Positions 26,717 to 34,864 of a DNA stretch of 64,000 nucleotides are shown here, in pieces. Positions within the stretch are counted from its first letter, which is position 1; each line of letters begins with the position of its first letter. The stretch is from assembly GCA_910576325.1 (NCBI GenBank), contig CAJTIM010000017.1:34724-98723 (forward strand), given 5' to 3'. This DNA comes from Clostridia bacterium. Lineage in GTDB: Bacteria > Bacillota > Clostridia > Lachnospirales > Lachnospiraceae. The notes under the pieces are model-generated. The model saw only the letters and a list, made by a program, of their open reading frames with translations. It did not search any database and was not told the DNA's origin. A program made the position numbers and the translations under genes.

Positions 26717-27457
26717 TTATTCGCCGGGAGCTTCATAGGCATCACAGACCTCCTCGGCTTCTCCCATCATCCGAACATGGCCGTGATCAATCCAGATGGC
26801 CCGGTTGCAGATCTCTTTTACCTGCTCAATGCTATGGGACACAAATAATACGGTCGTATTCCGCTCCATCATTTCCCGGATGCGCTTTTTGCACTTGTTC
26901 TGGAACTGATAATCTCCTACAGCCAATATCTCATCCACAATCAAAATATCCGCATCTACAATGGTAGCAATCGAGAATCCCAGCCGCGCCAGCATACCGG
27001 AGGAAAAATTCTTGATGGGCACATCCACAAAGCGCTCCAGACCGGCGAATGCTATGATATCGTCAAACCGCTCCTCCAGCATTTCTCTGGGGTAACCAAT
27101 CAACGCGCCATTGAGAAATATGTTCTCCCGCGCCGTCAGATCGTGGTCAAAGCCTGCTCCCAATTCAATCATGGGGGCGATTGTACCGGCAGTTTCCACG
27201 CTCCCCTTGGTGGGGCGGAGCACTCCGGCTATGATTTTCAGCATGGTACTCTTTCCCGAGCCGTTCATGCCCACAAGCCCTACGGAGTCGCCTTTTCGTA
27301 TCTCAAAGCTTACATCGTTTAAAGCCCAGAACTCCTCGTAAAAAAGCTGGCGCTTCAGCGCTTTTATGACATACTCCTTAATGCTGTCTACCTTTTCTCT
27401 GGAGAGGTTGAAGCACATGGATACATCCCTTACCTCTATGGCATTTTCTATCTTCAT
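26717..27457 (-). CDS. Polysaccharide/teichoic-acid ABC exporter ATP-binding protein (Wzt/TagH type)
   Basis: 246 aa ATPase of an O-antigen/teichoic-acid-type exporter. Walker A GMNGSGKSTMLKIIAG, Q-loop region IAPMIELGAGFDHDLTARE (family-typical), signature NFSSGMLARLGFSIA, Walker B ADILIVDEILAVGD, and the switch His in VLFVSHS. The N-terminal SREKVDSIKEYVIKAL segment is also typical of TagH/Wzt. It stops soon after the core domain, so it lacks the C-terminal carbohydrate-binding domain of long Wzt proteins. It is 43 bp downstream of its permease. Confidence 0.94.
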   Translation of the reverse strand: MKIENAIEVRDVSMCFNLSREKVDSIKEYVIKALKRQLFYEEFWALNDVSFEIRKGDSVGLVGMNGSGKSTMLKIIAGVLRPTKGSVETAGTIAPMIELGAGFDHDLTARENIFLNGALIGYPREMLEERFDDIIAFAGLERFVDVPIKNFSSGMLARLGFSIATIVDADILIVDEILAVGDYQFQNKCKKRIREMMERNTTVLFVSHSIEQVKEICNRAIWIDHGHVRMMGEAEEVCDAYEAPGE

Positions 27458-27500
27458 ATTTTGTTTCCTAATTCCTCTCCATAATTTACAAGCGTCTGCT

Positions 27501-28289
27501 CTATATTTTCAAAATAAAGGTGTCTTGAGATTTCTTAAACACAAGGGAGCCTATCAGCAGGGCTATTGTACACCATGCCAGGCTCTGTACGTGAAGAACA
27601 GCCGGCGCCGTCACTCCCTCGAGAACCACACAGCGGAATATTTTTATAAAACCCGTCATGGGATTCGCATTTACGATAAATACCACCCAGGCGGGGGCAT
27701 TTTCCAATATCTCCATCGGATAGATGACCGGCGTCAAGTACATCCAGGCCGTAGTAATCACGCTGTACAGATGCATCAGATCCCGAAAGCTGACTGCCGC
27801 AGCGGATAAAAACAGACTGACTCCTGTGGAAAAGAGCAGTACATATAAAAGGGGAAACACCGCCAAAAGAACCGTCGGCGTCACCCGCGCTCTTGTCACT
27901 ATCATCACAATCACCAGGGCCACCATAGAGGAGAGAAGATTCACTCCGCTTGAGAGAACCTTGGAGACAGGAAATAAATATTTCGGCACATACACCTTTT
28001 TAATCAGCTCGCCGCTGTGAACAATAGAACCCATAGCAATGCTGGTGGATTCGTTAAAAAAGTTGAAGATCAACTGTCCGCAGAGCAGATAGACGGGAAA
28101 GTTCTCAATGTTTCCATACCGGGAAAAAAAGTAGGAAAATACGATGGAAAGCACGGTCATCATCAGCAGGGGATTGAGAACGGTCCACAAAAGGCCCAGA
28201 ATGGAACGGCGGTATTTGGTTTTGATATCCCGGCTCACCAGCTGGCCGATGAGATTCCGGTATTTTACAAATACACTAAGTAAGCTCAC
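27501..28289 (-). CDS. Polysaccharide ABC exporter permease (Wzm/TagG type)
   Basis: 262 aa with six membrane helices, typical of ABC-2 exporters for glycans. KYRRSILGLLWTVLNPLLMM near residue 25 and an ending ...YLTPVIYPMEIL...NPMTGFI are family hallmarks. It starts at GTG 28289 after AAAGGAT and overlaps the preceding gene by 14 bp. With the following ATPase it would export a lipid-linked polymer assembled inside the cell, presumably made with the rfb-derived sugar nucleotides and the double-domain GT2. Confidence 0.93.
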   Translation of the reverse strand: MSLLSVFVKYRNLIGQLVSRDIKTKYRRSILGLLWTVLNPLLMMTVLSIVFSYFFSRYGNIENFPVYLLCGQLIFNFFNESTSIAMGSIVHSGELIKKVYVPKYLFPVSKVLSSGVNLLSSMVALVIVMIVTRARVTPTVLLAVFPLLYVLLFSTGVSLFLSAAAVSFRDLMHLYSVITTAWMYLTPVIYPMEILENAPAWVVFIVNANPMTGFIKIFRCVVLEGVTAPAVLHVQSLAWCTIALLIGSLVFKKSQDTFILKI

Positions 28290-29097
28290 GTCGGTATCCT
28301 TTCTGAATCATTCTGTTGATCACCGCAATCAGCACAAAGGCCCCCAGCCATACCATGCCGAAACGCAGGAAGCTGAAAACCAGCACCTGATCGTTGGGAC
28401 GCGGAGTTGAGTAGTAGGCGTTATTAAAGACAAACAGCTCGGAGCAGAGAGCCAGATAGACTGCCGAAAGGAAAGTCAAAATATTTCCTTTTCCGAAAAT
28501 CACCTTCATGGGTCCTCTCGCATCATGCTGAAGCTTCCAGATACCGGTGGCGTAGATATCTTCCTCCTCAATTCTTAGCCTGCGGTTTTCCTGCTCCAGT
28601 GTGCGGTTCTGGTTCATAGCCAGCTCCAGTTTATTCAGAAGCTGTTCCTTTTCCTTTTCCGATACACTGTGCTTTTTGATCTCCTGCCAGTAGTCCTTTT
28701 CTCCCGGACCAAGCTCCAGAACCTGGAAGCTCACCTTTGCCTTTGCAAGCTTCAGACAGAGGGCTTCATCTACGAAGAACTTTGGATCCTTGTGAAGATA
28801 GACAAAGATTGGTTCAAAGTCTACATCACTGTTTGTTTTGATGCGGGACCGCTCTATGGTCTTGGATTCTCCGTCCTCATAGGTGAGCGTAAGCTCCAAA
28901 AGCTTGACCATACTGCTGTCCTCCAGAAGCGGATCAAAACGAAAGCCGCAGGTATGCTCAAATATGCTTAAATCAAATTCTAAGGTTATGGTTTCTCCGG
29001 GAGTACAGGTATATTCCGCCTGTAAGGAATCCTCCGGGCGAAAGTCCTTTCCCGTGTCTATAAATACCTCGGCCGTAAGCCGTTTGCTGTCTTCCAT
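28276..29097 (-). CDS. Uncharacterised coiled-coil membrane protein of the ABC/rfb operon
   Basis: 273 aa from ATG 29097, just past the rfbC stop, with GAGG about ten bases upstream; a longer frame from 29196 would lie inside rfbC. Residues about 1-115 are strand-rich (YTCTPGETITLEFDLSIF, CGFRFDPLLED). About 125-175 form a coiled coil (EKEKEQLLNKLELAMNQNR) ending in GIWKLQHDARGP, like the coiled-coil tail of the double-domain GT2. Two membrane helices finish the protein (about 195-255). It precedes the exporter permease. I do not recognise a named function; a scaffold linking synthesis to the exporter is possible. Confidence 0.75.
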   Translation of the reverse strand: MEDSKRLTAEVFIDTGKDFRPEDSLQAEYTCTPGETITLEFDLSIFEHTCGFRFDPLLEDSSMVKLLELTLTYEDGESKTIERSRIKTNSDVDFEPIFVYLHKDPKFFVDEALCLKLAKAKVSFQVLELGPGEKDYWQEIKKHSVSEKEKEQLLNKLELAMNQNRTLEQENRRLRIEEEDIYATGIWKLQHDARGPMKVIFGKGNILTFLSAVYLALCSELFVFNNAYYSTPRPNDQVLVFSFLRFGMVWLGAFVLIAVINRMIQKGYRRELT

Positions 29098-29099
29098 GC

Positions 29100-29666
29100 T
29101 TATTTTTCCTCTTTTTCGGCTTTCCACGCTTTTATGCCGCCCCATTTCTGATCTTTCTCGGATATGGTTAATTCCATTCCTTCCGGTATGGGCCACGCCA
29201 CGCCGATGTCCGGATCGTTCCAGGCCAGACCTCCCTCGTCATTGGCGTGATAAAAGTCGGTGCATTTGTAGGCAAATTCTGCATAATCGGATAATACCAG
29301 GAAGCCGTGGGCAAAATCCTTTGGGATAAAGAACTGCTTTTTGTTTTCTGCCGATAAGATAACTCCGTACCATTGTCCGTAGGTTGGGGAGCCTTCCCGC
29401 AGATCTACGGCCACATCAAAGACTTCTCCGCTGATTACGCGGACGATTTTGTCCTGGGGGTGGTTGATCTGGAAATGGAGGCCGCGCAAAACACCTTTTT
29501 TTGAGGCGGATTGATTATCCTGGACAAATTCCATGTCTATTCCGGCTTCTTTGAAATCATTATAGTTGTAGGTTTCCATAAAATAGCCCCGTTCGTCGCC
29601 GAATACGGAGGGGGTTATGATTTTGAGGCCCGCGATGGGGCAGGTTTCTACGGTTATTTTTGACAT
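29100..29666 (-). CDS. rfbC: dTDP-4-dehydrorhamnose 3,5-epimerase
   Basis: 188 aa, standard RmlC length and cupin fold. It epimerises dTDP-4-keto-6-deoxyglucose at C3 and C5. Visible hallmarks: RGLHFQINHPQDKIVRV with the catalytic His, VFDVAVDLREGSPTYGQW, and HGFLVLSDYAEFAYKCTD with the active-site Tyr region. ATG 29666 follows AGGGAGAAT. It is separated from rfbA by 191 bp holding a long inverted repeat. No dTDP-4-dehydrorhamnose reductase (rfbD) was found in the window, so rhamnose synthesis must be completed elsewhere if it occurs. Confidence 0.95.
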   Translation of the reverse strand: MSKITVETCPIAGLKIITPSVFGDERGYFMETYNYNDFKEAGIDMEFVQDNQSASKKGVLRGLHFQINHPQDKIVRVISGEVFDVAVDLREGSPTYGQWYGVILSAENKKQFFIPKDFAHGFLVLSDYAEFAYKCTDFYHANDEGGLAWNDPDIGVAWPIPEGMELTISEKDQKWGGIKAWKAEKEEK

Positions 29667-29703
29667 TTGTGGTATTCTCCCTTAGGGTTTTATATAGGCG
29701 GAC

Positions 29704-29794
29704 GCAGGAGAACAAAAATATTCTCCCTGTCGCTTCGATTGACTCGCTCCGCTCCGTACATAGGCGCTTAGGGAGAATATTTTTGTTCTCCTGC
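29704..29794. repeat. 25-bp perfect inverted repeat with 41-bp loop between rfbA and rfbC
   Basis: The arm at 29704-29728 (from GCAGGAGAACAAAAATATTC to its last base) is exactly complementary to 29770-29794. The loop 29729-29769 is GC-richer. No T-run follows on either strand, so it is not a classical terminator. It could be an intergenic palindromic element or a processing/attenuation hairpin in the rfbBAC transcript. Confidence 0.9.
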
Positions 29795-29857
29795 TGATAT
29801 TCGGAAACGTGCGGTGTGGTCGCAAAATGCTTTTAGTTGGGGTGGCTCCCGTAATGG

Positions 29858-30727
29858 TTAAAGGCCGTTGGCTACGTCGGTCAGGTATTGGCCGTAGGCG
29901 GTTTTCATTAGGGGGGCGGCCAGCTTCAGGAGCTGGTCTTTGTTTATGAAACCGCGTTTGTAGGCTATCTCCTCAATGCAAGAGATATAGAGGCCCTGGC
30001 GCTTCTGGAAGGCGGCTACGAAATCAGCGGCGTCTAAGAGGGCGTCGTGGTTGCCGGTGTCCAGCCAAGCGAAGCCGCGGCCCAGGGTTTCTACGTGGAG
30101 AGTGCCCCGGCGAAGGTATTCGTTGTTGACACTGGTTATTTCAATCTCGCCGCGAGTGGAAGGCTTTACATTTTTAGCTATTTCTACCACATCGTTGTCA
30201 TAGAAGTAGAGGCCTGGTACGGCATAGTTGGATTTGGGATTTACCGGCTTTTCTTCGATGGAAAGAGCTTTGCCGTCTTTGTCAAAGGCTACGACGCCGT
30301 ATTCTCTGGGGTCTTTTACATAGTAGCCGAAGATGGTGGCGCCCTCGGTGCGGGAGGCGGCATTTTTCAGGACTCGGGAAAAGCTTTGTCCGTAGAAGAT
30401 ATTATCTCCTAAAACTAAGGCTACCTGATCGGTTCCGATGAATTTTTCTCCTATGATAAATGCGTCGGCCAGTCCTCTTGGATATTCCTGTATGGCGTAG
30501 TGCATCTCCATGCCGAGCTGAGAGCCGTCGCCTAACAGCTCTTCAAATACGGGAAGATCCCGGGGGGTGGAAATAATAAGCACCTCGCGGATGCCGGCCA
30601 GCATCAGGGTGGACAGCGGGTAGTAGATCATGGGCTTGTCGTAGACGGGCATGATCTGCTTGGATATTGCTTTTGTGAGCGGATAGAGCCTTGTTCCGGC
30701 TCCGCCTGCCAGGATAATTCCTTTCAT
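29858..30727 (-). CDS. rfbA: Glucose-1-phosphate thymidylyltransferase
   Basis: 289 aa, normal RmlA length. It makes dTDP-glucose from dTTP and glucose-1-phosphate. The nucleotide-binding start [18 protein letters not shown] is exact, followed by [42 protein letters not shown] and [19 protein letters not shown] 30727 is preceded by TGGAGGT. It is the second gene after rfbB, with 173 bp between them carrying a direct repeat. Its product feeds RfbB. Confidence 0.97.
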   Translation of the reverse strand: MKGIILAGGAGTRLYPLTKAISKQIMPVYDKPMIYYPLSTLMLAGIREVLIISTPRDLPVFEELLGDGSQLGMEMHYAIQEYPRGLADAFIIGEKFIGTDQVALVLGDNIFYGQSFSRVLKNAASRTEGATIFGYYVKDPREYGVVAFDKDGKALSIEEKPVNPKSNYAVPGLYFYDNDVVEIAKNVKPSTRGEIEITSVNNEYLRRGTLHVETLGRGFAWLDTGNHDALLDAADFVAAFQKRQGLYISCIEEIAYKRGFINKDQLLKLAAPLMKTAYGQYLTDVANGL

Positions 30728-30748
30728 ATTGTAAAGACCTCCATTCCA

Positions 30749-30833
30749 GTTCCGTAAATTCTTATCCGGCGCCCTTTACCTTGAAGAATAAAAATTTACT
30801 GTTTCCAGTTCCGTTCCGTAAATTCTTATCCGG
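30749..30833. repeat. Direct repeat of 21 bp upstream of rfbA
   Basis: GTTCCGTAAATTCTTATCCG plus one G occurs at 30749-30769 and again, identical, at 30813-30833 (64-bp period). The preceding CCAG is also shared, with the second copy carrying an extra five-base GTTCC. They lie in the rfbB-rfbA gap just upstream of the rfbA ribosome site. They may be remnants of a duplication or a binding site. Confidence 0.85.
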
Positions 30834-30900
30834 TACAAAACTGCTGTTTTTAACGCGCGTGAGGGACAGGCACTTTTTCCAGCGTCTGCCCCTGTTCTTT

Positions 30901-31983
30901 TTATTTTACCTGATACATTTCTTCATAGTATTTCTGATAGTCGCCGCTTGTAACGTTTTTCATCCAATCCTCGTGTTCGAAGAACCATTGGATGGTGAGG
31001 CGGATGCCTTCTTTGAACATGGTCTCCGGATACCAGCCTATTTCTTCCTTTATCTTATCCGGCGCTATGGCATAGCGGCGATCATGGCCCTTGCGGTCTT
31101 CTACGTAAGTGATCAGGTCTTTGCTGACGAGGGCTTTTCTCGGATCATCCTCTGCCAGCATATCCTGAAGGGTTTCCAGGATAATATTGACAATCTCTAT
31201 GTTTTGCTTTTCATTGTGTCCGCCGATGTTGTAGCGTTCTCCCAGGCGGCCCTTTTCCTGTACCATATCAATTGCTTTGGCATGATCGTCTACATAGAGC
31301 CAATCGCGGACGTTCTTGCCGTCGCCGTATACCGGAAGCTTTTTTCCCTGTAAAGCATTGTTGATAATCAGGGGAATCAGCTTTTCGGGGAACTGATACG
31401 GGCCGTAGTTGTTGCTGCAGCTTGTAATGTTGACGGGAAACTTGTAGGTATCCCAGTACGCCTTCGTCAGCATATCCCCGGATGCCTTGCTGGCTGAGTA
31501 GGGACTGTGAGGTGCAAACGGCGTTGTCTCATAGAAATAGGTATCCCCTTCTTCCAGTGATCCATACACTTCATCCGTAGATACATACAGGAAACGCTTG
31601 TCCTCTTTGTAGGTTCCGTCGGGCAGCTCCCAGGCTTTCTTGGCTGCATTCAGCATCACCAGGGTACCGAGTACATTGGTCTCTACAAAGATCTCCGGGT
31701 TGCGGATGCTGCGGTCTACATGGCTTTCCGCCGCAAAATGCACTACTCTGTCGATATCATTTTCTTCAAATATCTTTTCAATCGCTTCTCTGTCGCGGAT
31801 ATCTGCCCGAACAAAGGTGTAGTTGTCCTGATTTTCCACATCCTTCAGGTTCTCCAAATTGCCTGCATAGGTGAGAGCATCTACATTGATAATGCGGATA
31901 CTGTCGCCGTACTTGCGAAACATGTAATGAATATAGTTAGAGCCGATGAAGCCGGCTCCGCCGGTAACGAGATAAGTTCTCAT
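30901..31983 (-). CDS. rfbB: dTDP-glucose 4,6-dehydratase
   Basis: 360 aa short-chain dehydrogenase-type enzyme producing dTDP-4-keto-6-deoxyglucose. NAD site VTGGAGFIGSNYIHYM, catalytic STDEVYGSL and YSASKASGD (YxxxK), then NNYGPYQFPEKLIPL and GDGKNVRDWLYVDDH, all exact RmlB features. ATG 31983 follows GGAGG at a somewhat long spacing. First gene of the long leftward block that includes rfbA, rfbC, the ABC exporter and several GTs; its promoter lies at 32065-32093. The product is the branch point for RfbC and RffA. Confidence 0.97.
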   Translation of the reverse strand: MRTYLVTGGAGFIGSNYIHYMFRKYGDSIRIINVDALTYAGNLENLKDVENQDNYTFVRADIRDREAIEKIFEENDIDRVVHFAAESHVDRSIRNPEIFVETNVLGTLVMLNAAKKAWELPDGTYKEDKRFLYVSTDEVYGSLEEGDTYFYETTPFAPHSPYSASKASGDMLTKAYWDTYKFPVNITSCSNNYGPYQFPEKLIPLIINNALQGKKLPVYGDGKNVRDWLYVDDHAKAIDMVQEKGRLGERYNIGGHNEKQNIEIVNIILETLQDMLAEDDPRKALVSKDLITYVEDRKGHDRRYAIAPDKIKEEIGWYPETMFKEGIRLTIQWFFEHEDWMKNVTSGDYQKYYEEMYQVK

Positions 31984-32064
31984 TTGATAATTTTCCTCCG
32001 AAATATTTACTTTTTTGTGTTATGCGGCCCAAAATCGGGAAGGGCCTTATTCATAGATATGGGT

Positions 32065-32093
32065 ATTATAGCATTAAATGGAAGGGAGGGCAA
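32065..32093 (-). promoter_or_regulatory. Sigma-A-type promoter for the rfbB operon
   Basis: Minus strand TTGCCC (32093-32088), 17 bp, perfect TATAAT (32070-32065). The leader to the rfbB start is about 75 bases. Confidence 0.65.
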
Positions 32094-32174
32094 CCAAAAA
32101 TGAACGGCCGCACGGAACTTTCCCCATAAATCTCCAAAAACCGCAAAAAAGCGTGTTAAACTTACATCTCCCCT

Positions 32175-32203
32175 TTGACAAATGCCCCCAGGTACTTTAT
32201 ATT
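32175..32203 (+). promoter_or_regulatory. Sigma-A-type promoter for the 32245 operon
   Basis: Perfect TTGACA (32175-32180), 17 bp, TATATT (32198-32203). It would start near 32210, about 35 bases before the first gene. Confidence 0.75.
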
Positions 32204-32244
32204 TATGGTATTACTACTTATGGATAAATGAGGGAGCTTTTCCA

Positions 32245-33759
32245 ATGATAAACCAAATGATGCAAAAATTCCGGAGTCTGTCTCTTAACGGCCGTCTCTG
32301 TTTGATTATGTCCATTATTTTTATTTTCAGTCTGATCCCTCTCCTTCACATAGGGCTGTACGCCCACGCTGCCGGAGATGATTATGCTTATGGACTTGCC
32401 GCTCATCTCTGCTGGAAGGAGACACATTCTCTTCCTGCTGTGATTCAGACTGTCTTTGAAAATACAAAATCTTATTATCAAACCTGGCAGGGCACCTGGT
32501 CCTCTATTTTTCTTATGTCGCTGCAGCCCTCTGTTTTTAGCGAACGGCTTTATTGCCTTACGGCTCCGCTTATGCTTTCTATGCTGATTGGAAGTCATTT
32601 TATGTTCTTTCATGTGCTTTTCACCCGCTATCTCAGACTTGCCAGGAGTCTACGTATCAATTTGACGCTTGCCGTCCTGTTTCTGTCCATTCAGATTCTG
32701 GCTTCCGGAAAATCTGCTTTTTTCTGGTATAACGGTGCGATTCATTATGTATTTATGCACAGCTGTATGATCTTTCTCATTGGTCTGCTGCTTCTTTCTC
32801 TAAGGCTGCGTTCCAAATCAGGGGTAAGCCTGGGAATATTCTTTTCCTGTGTCTTAGCTTTTATTATCGGCGGCTCTAATTATGTTACCGCTTTGCTTAC
32901 GCCTGTTTTAATTGTGTTTTTGTGTTTTCTCTTTCTTTTGTTTCAAGACAGGAAGGGGCTTCTCTGCCTCCTGCCGCTGTTTTTTGCGCTGGCCGGACTT
33001 GGAATCAATGTACTGGCTCCGGGCAATGCTATCCGCATGTCCACGCAGATTGATTCTATGAACCCGGTGGAGGCTGTCTATTACTCTTTCCTTTACGCCA
33101 TTGAAGGAATGGGAGCCTGGACTACTGTTTACCTGATTTTCTTTGCCCTGCTGCTGTTTCCCTTCCTGTTTGCGGCCTTATACCGAGTTACATTTGACTT
33201 CCCCCTCCCCGGACTGGTAAGCGGCTTTTCCTTCTGTTTTGTGGCCGCCTCCTATACTCCCTCTCTTTATTCTATGGGGCATGTTATTATTTTTGATCGA
33301 ACCCTGAATATTATGCGGATGTTTTATTATCTGCTTTTTTTCCTGAATCTTGTCTACCTGACAGGCTGGTTGGCGAAGCTCTGTCAAAGATATGACTTTT
33401 TCGCTTATTTTCCTGAACTTTTCAAGCGCCTAAAGGAACATTTTGTTCGCAGCTTCACGCTGACTATGGTCGCCTTTTTCCTGTGCCTGTTGTTGTTCAG
33501 TAATAAAGATAAGGTCACCACTCTGTCCGCCGTACATTCTCTTTGGAAAGGGGATGCCAGAAGCTATCATGAAGAAAGCCTGAACCGCATCACACTCATT
33601 TCCGTAGAGGGAACCGATGAGGTGTGGGTTCCTAACTTTTCCGTGTGTCCGCCTCTTTTAGATCCGCAATGGCTTTCCACAAATCCGGATGAGTATCCGA
33701 ATCCATCTGTTGCTAAATGGTTTGGAAAAACAACGCTCCATCTGTCCAATGTTTATTAA
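32245..33759 (+). CDS. DUF6056-like multi-pass membrane protein, probable GT-C
   Basis: 504 aa from ATG 32245, eight bases after GAGGGAG; an in-frame ATG at 32182 precedes the transcription start and is rejected. About ten to twelve membrane helices. First-loop motif AAGDDYAYGLAAHLCW and then YYQTWQGTWSSIFLM resemble the DUF6056 group (GDDY..., W..W.GR/T), considered GT-C-like. A 60-residue soluble tail ends the protein. It is followed after 18 bp by a GT2-GtrA fusion and then another GT-C-like gene, a full lipid-sugar decoration module. The family name is from memory. Confidence 0.75.
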   Translation: MINQMMQKFRSLSLNGRLCLIMSIIFIFSLIPLLHIGLYAHAAGDDYAYGLAAHLCWKETHSLPAVIQTVFENTKSYYQTWQGTWSSIFLMSLQPSVFSERLYCLTAPLMLSMLIGSHFMFFHVLFTRYLRLARSLRINLTLAVLFLSIQILASGKSAFFWYNGAIHYVFMHSCMIFLIGLLLLSLRLRSKSGVSLGIFFSCVLAFIIGGSNYVTALLTPVLIVFLCFLFLLFQDRKGLLCLLPLFFALAGLGINVLAPGNAIRMSTQIDSMNPVEAVYYSFLYAIEGMGAWTTVYLIFFALLLFPFLFAALYRVTFDFPLPGLVSGFSFCFVAASYTPSLYSMGHVIIFDRTLNIMRMFYYLLFFLNLVYLTGWLAKLCQRYDFFAYFPELFKRLKEHFVRSFTLTMVAFFLCLLLFSNKDKVTTLSAVHSLWKGDARSYHEESLNRITLISVEGTDEVWVPNFSVCPPLLDPQWLSTNPDEYPNPSVAKWFGKTTLHLSNVY

Positions 33760-33777
33760 ACCTGTGAGGTATACGCT

Positions 33778-34863
33778 ATGAACAGCATTGTTATCATACC
33801 TGCATTAAATCCGCCGGAACATCTTATTTTCTATGTGGATGAGCTGATTGAATCCGGCGCCGCCGAGCTTGTAATTGTAGACGACGGAAGTTCTCCTGAA
33901 AAGCAGTTTATTTTCAAGGAGCTGTCCCTGCGTCCCCAATGCCATGTCCTGGTTCATAAGAATAACCTTGGAAAAGGGCGGGCTTTGAAAGACGCCTTCT
34001 CCTACATATTATCTGAAGAAAAGTATTATGGAAAGAGTGTGATTACCGCCGACTCTGACGGTCAGCATCTTGTACGTGATATTCTCCGGCTGGATGCGCA
34101 GATGCAGCTAACAAATCCTGCGGATACTTCCCGTCTGTATCTCGGCTGCAGAAATTTTGATAAGGAAGATATCCCCTGGCGAAGCCGCTTTGGGAACCGG
34201 CTGACTTCGGTCTTATTTCGGCTGCTGTATAAAGAATCTGTTATGGATACGCAGACGGGACTGCGGGGGATTCCTTATGCGCTGCTGGAGCTTTTAACGC
34301 AATTAAAGGGAGAGCGATTTGAGTTTGAAATGAATATGCTGACAGAAATTGCCCTGAAAAAAATTCCCTTTGAGATTGTGGAGATTGAAACGATTTATCT
34401 GGATAACAATTCGGAATCGCATTTTCGGCCTGTTGCAGATTCCTTCCGGATATATGGGATTCTTTTGGGGAATTTTTTTAAGTATTTTATATCGTCGGTG
34501 CTTTCGGCGTTGTTGGATCTGGCCATTTTTATTCTTGGCGACCGGCTGCTTCCGGACAGTTCCTTTCATATCCTGGAAGCTACAGTGATTGCCCGCATGG
34601 TTTCATCCCTGTTTAATTACTGGTGCAATCGGAAGATCGTTTTTCAGGATAAAGGAAATACCAAGGACTCTCTCCTCAAATATTATTTTTTATGCATTCT
34701 TGTAATGCTCAGCTCCGCAGGACTGGTAAGCCTGTTCTCCTTTCTTCCGATCCCCAATGCCGTAATCAAGGCTGTGGTAGATACCATTCTGTATCTTTTC
34801 AATTATTATATACAGAGACACTTTATCTTTTCTTATCGAGCAAATACATCAGGAGGAATATAA
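33778..34863 (+). CDS. GT2-GtrA fusion: polyprenyl-P sugar synthase with flippase-like domain
   Basis: 361 aa. Residues 1-230 form a DPM1-type GT2 domain: IVIIPALNPPEHL, IVDDGSSPE, NNLGKGRALKDAF, TADSDGQH (metal site), DTQTGLRGIPYALLE, and GERFEFEMNML. Residues about 235-355 form a four-helix GtrA domain (YFISSVLSALLDLAIFIL ... FNYYIQRHFIF). The fusion joins sugar loading of the lipid carrier with the protein thought to flip it. ATG 33778 is eight bases after GAGG. Gene-to-gene spacing is 18 bp before and 1 bp after it, so it belongs to one operon. Confidence 0.9.
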   Translation: MNSIVIIPALNPPEHLIFYVDELIESGAAELVIVDDGSSPEKQFIFKELSLRPQCHVLVHKNNLGKGRALKDAFSYILSEEKYYGKSVITADSDGQHLVRDILRLDAQMQLTNPADTSRLYLGCRNFDKEDIPWRSRFGNRLTSVLFRLLYKESVMDTQTGLRGIPYALLELLTQLKGERFEFEMNMLTEIALKKIPFEIVEIETIYLDNNSESHFRPVADSFRIYGILLGNFFKYFISSVLSALLDLAIFILGDRLLPDSSFHILEATVIARMVSSLFNYWCNRKIVFQDKGNTKDSLLKYYFLCILVMLSSAGLVSLFSFLPIPNAVIKAVVDTILYLFNYYIQRHFIFSYRANTSGGI

Positions 34864-34864
34864 A

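Noticed and set aside
30836..30900. Hairpin-forming stretch downstream of rfbB
   Set aside because: An imperfect stem (AGGGGCAG with CTGTCCCT) exists but no T-run follows; a terminator here would also cut rfbA off from rfbB.
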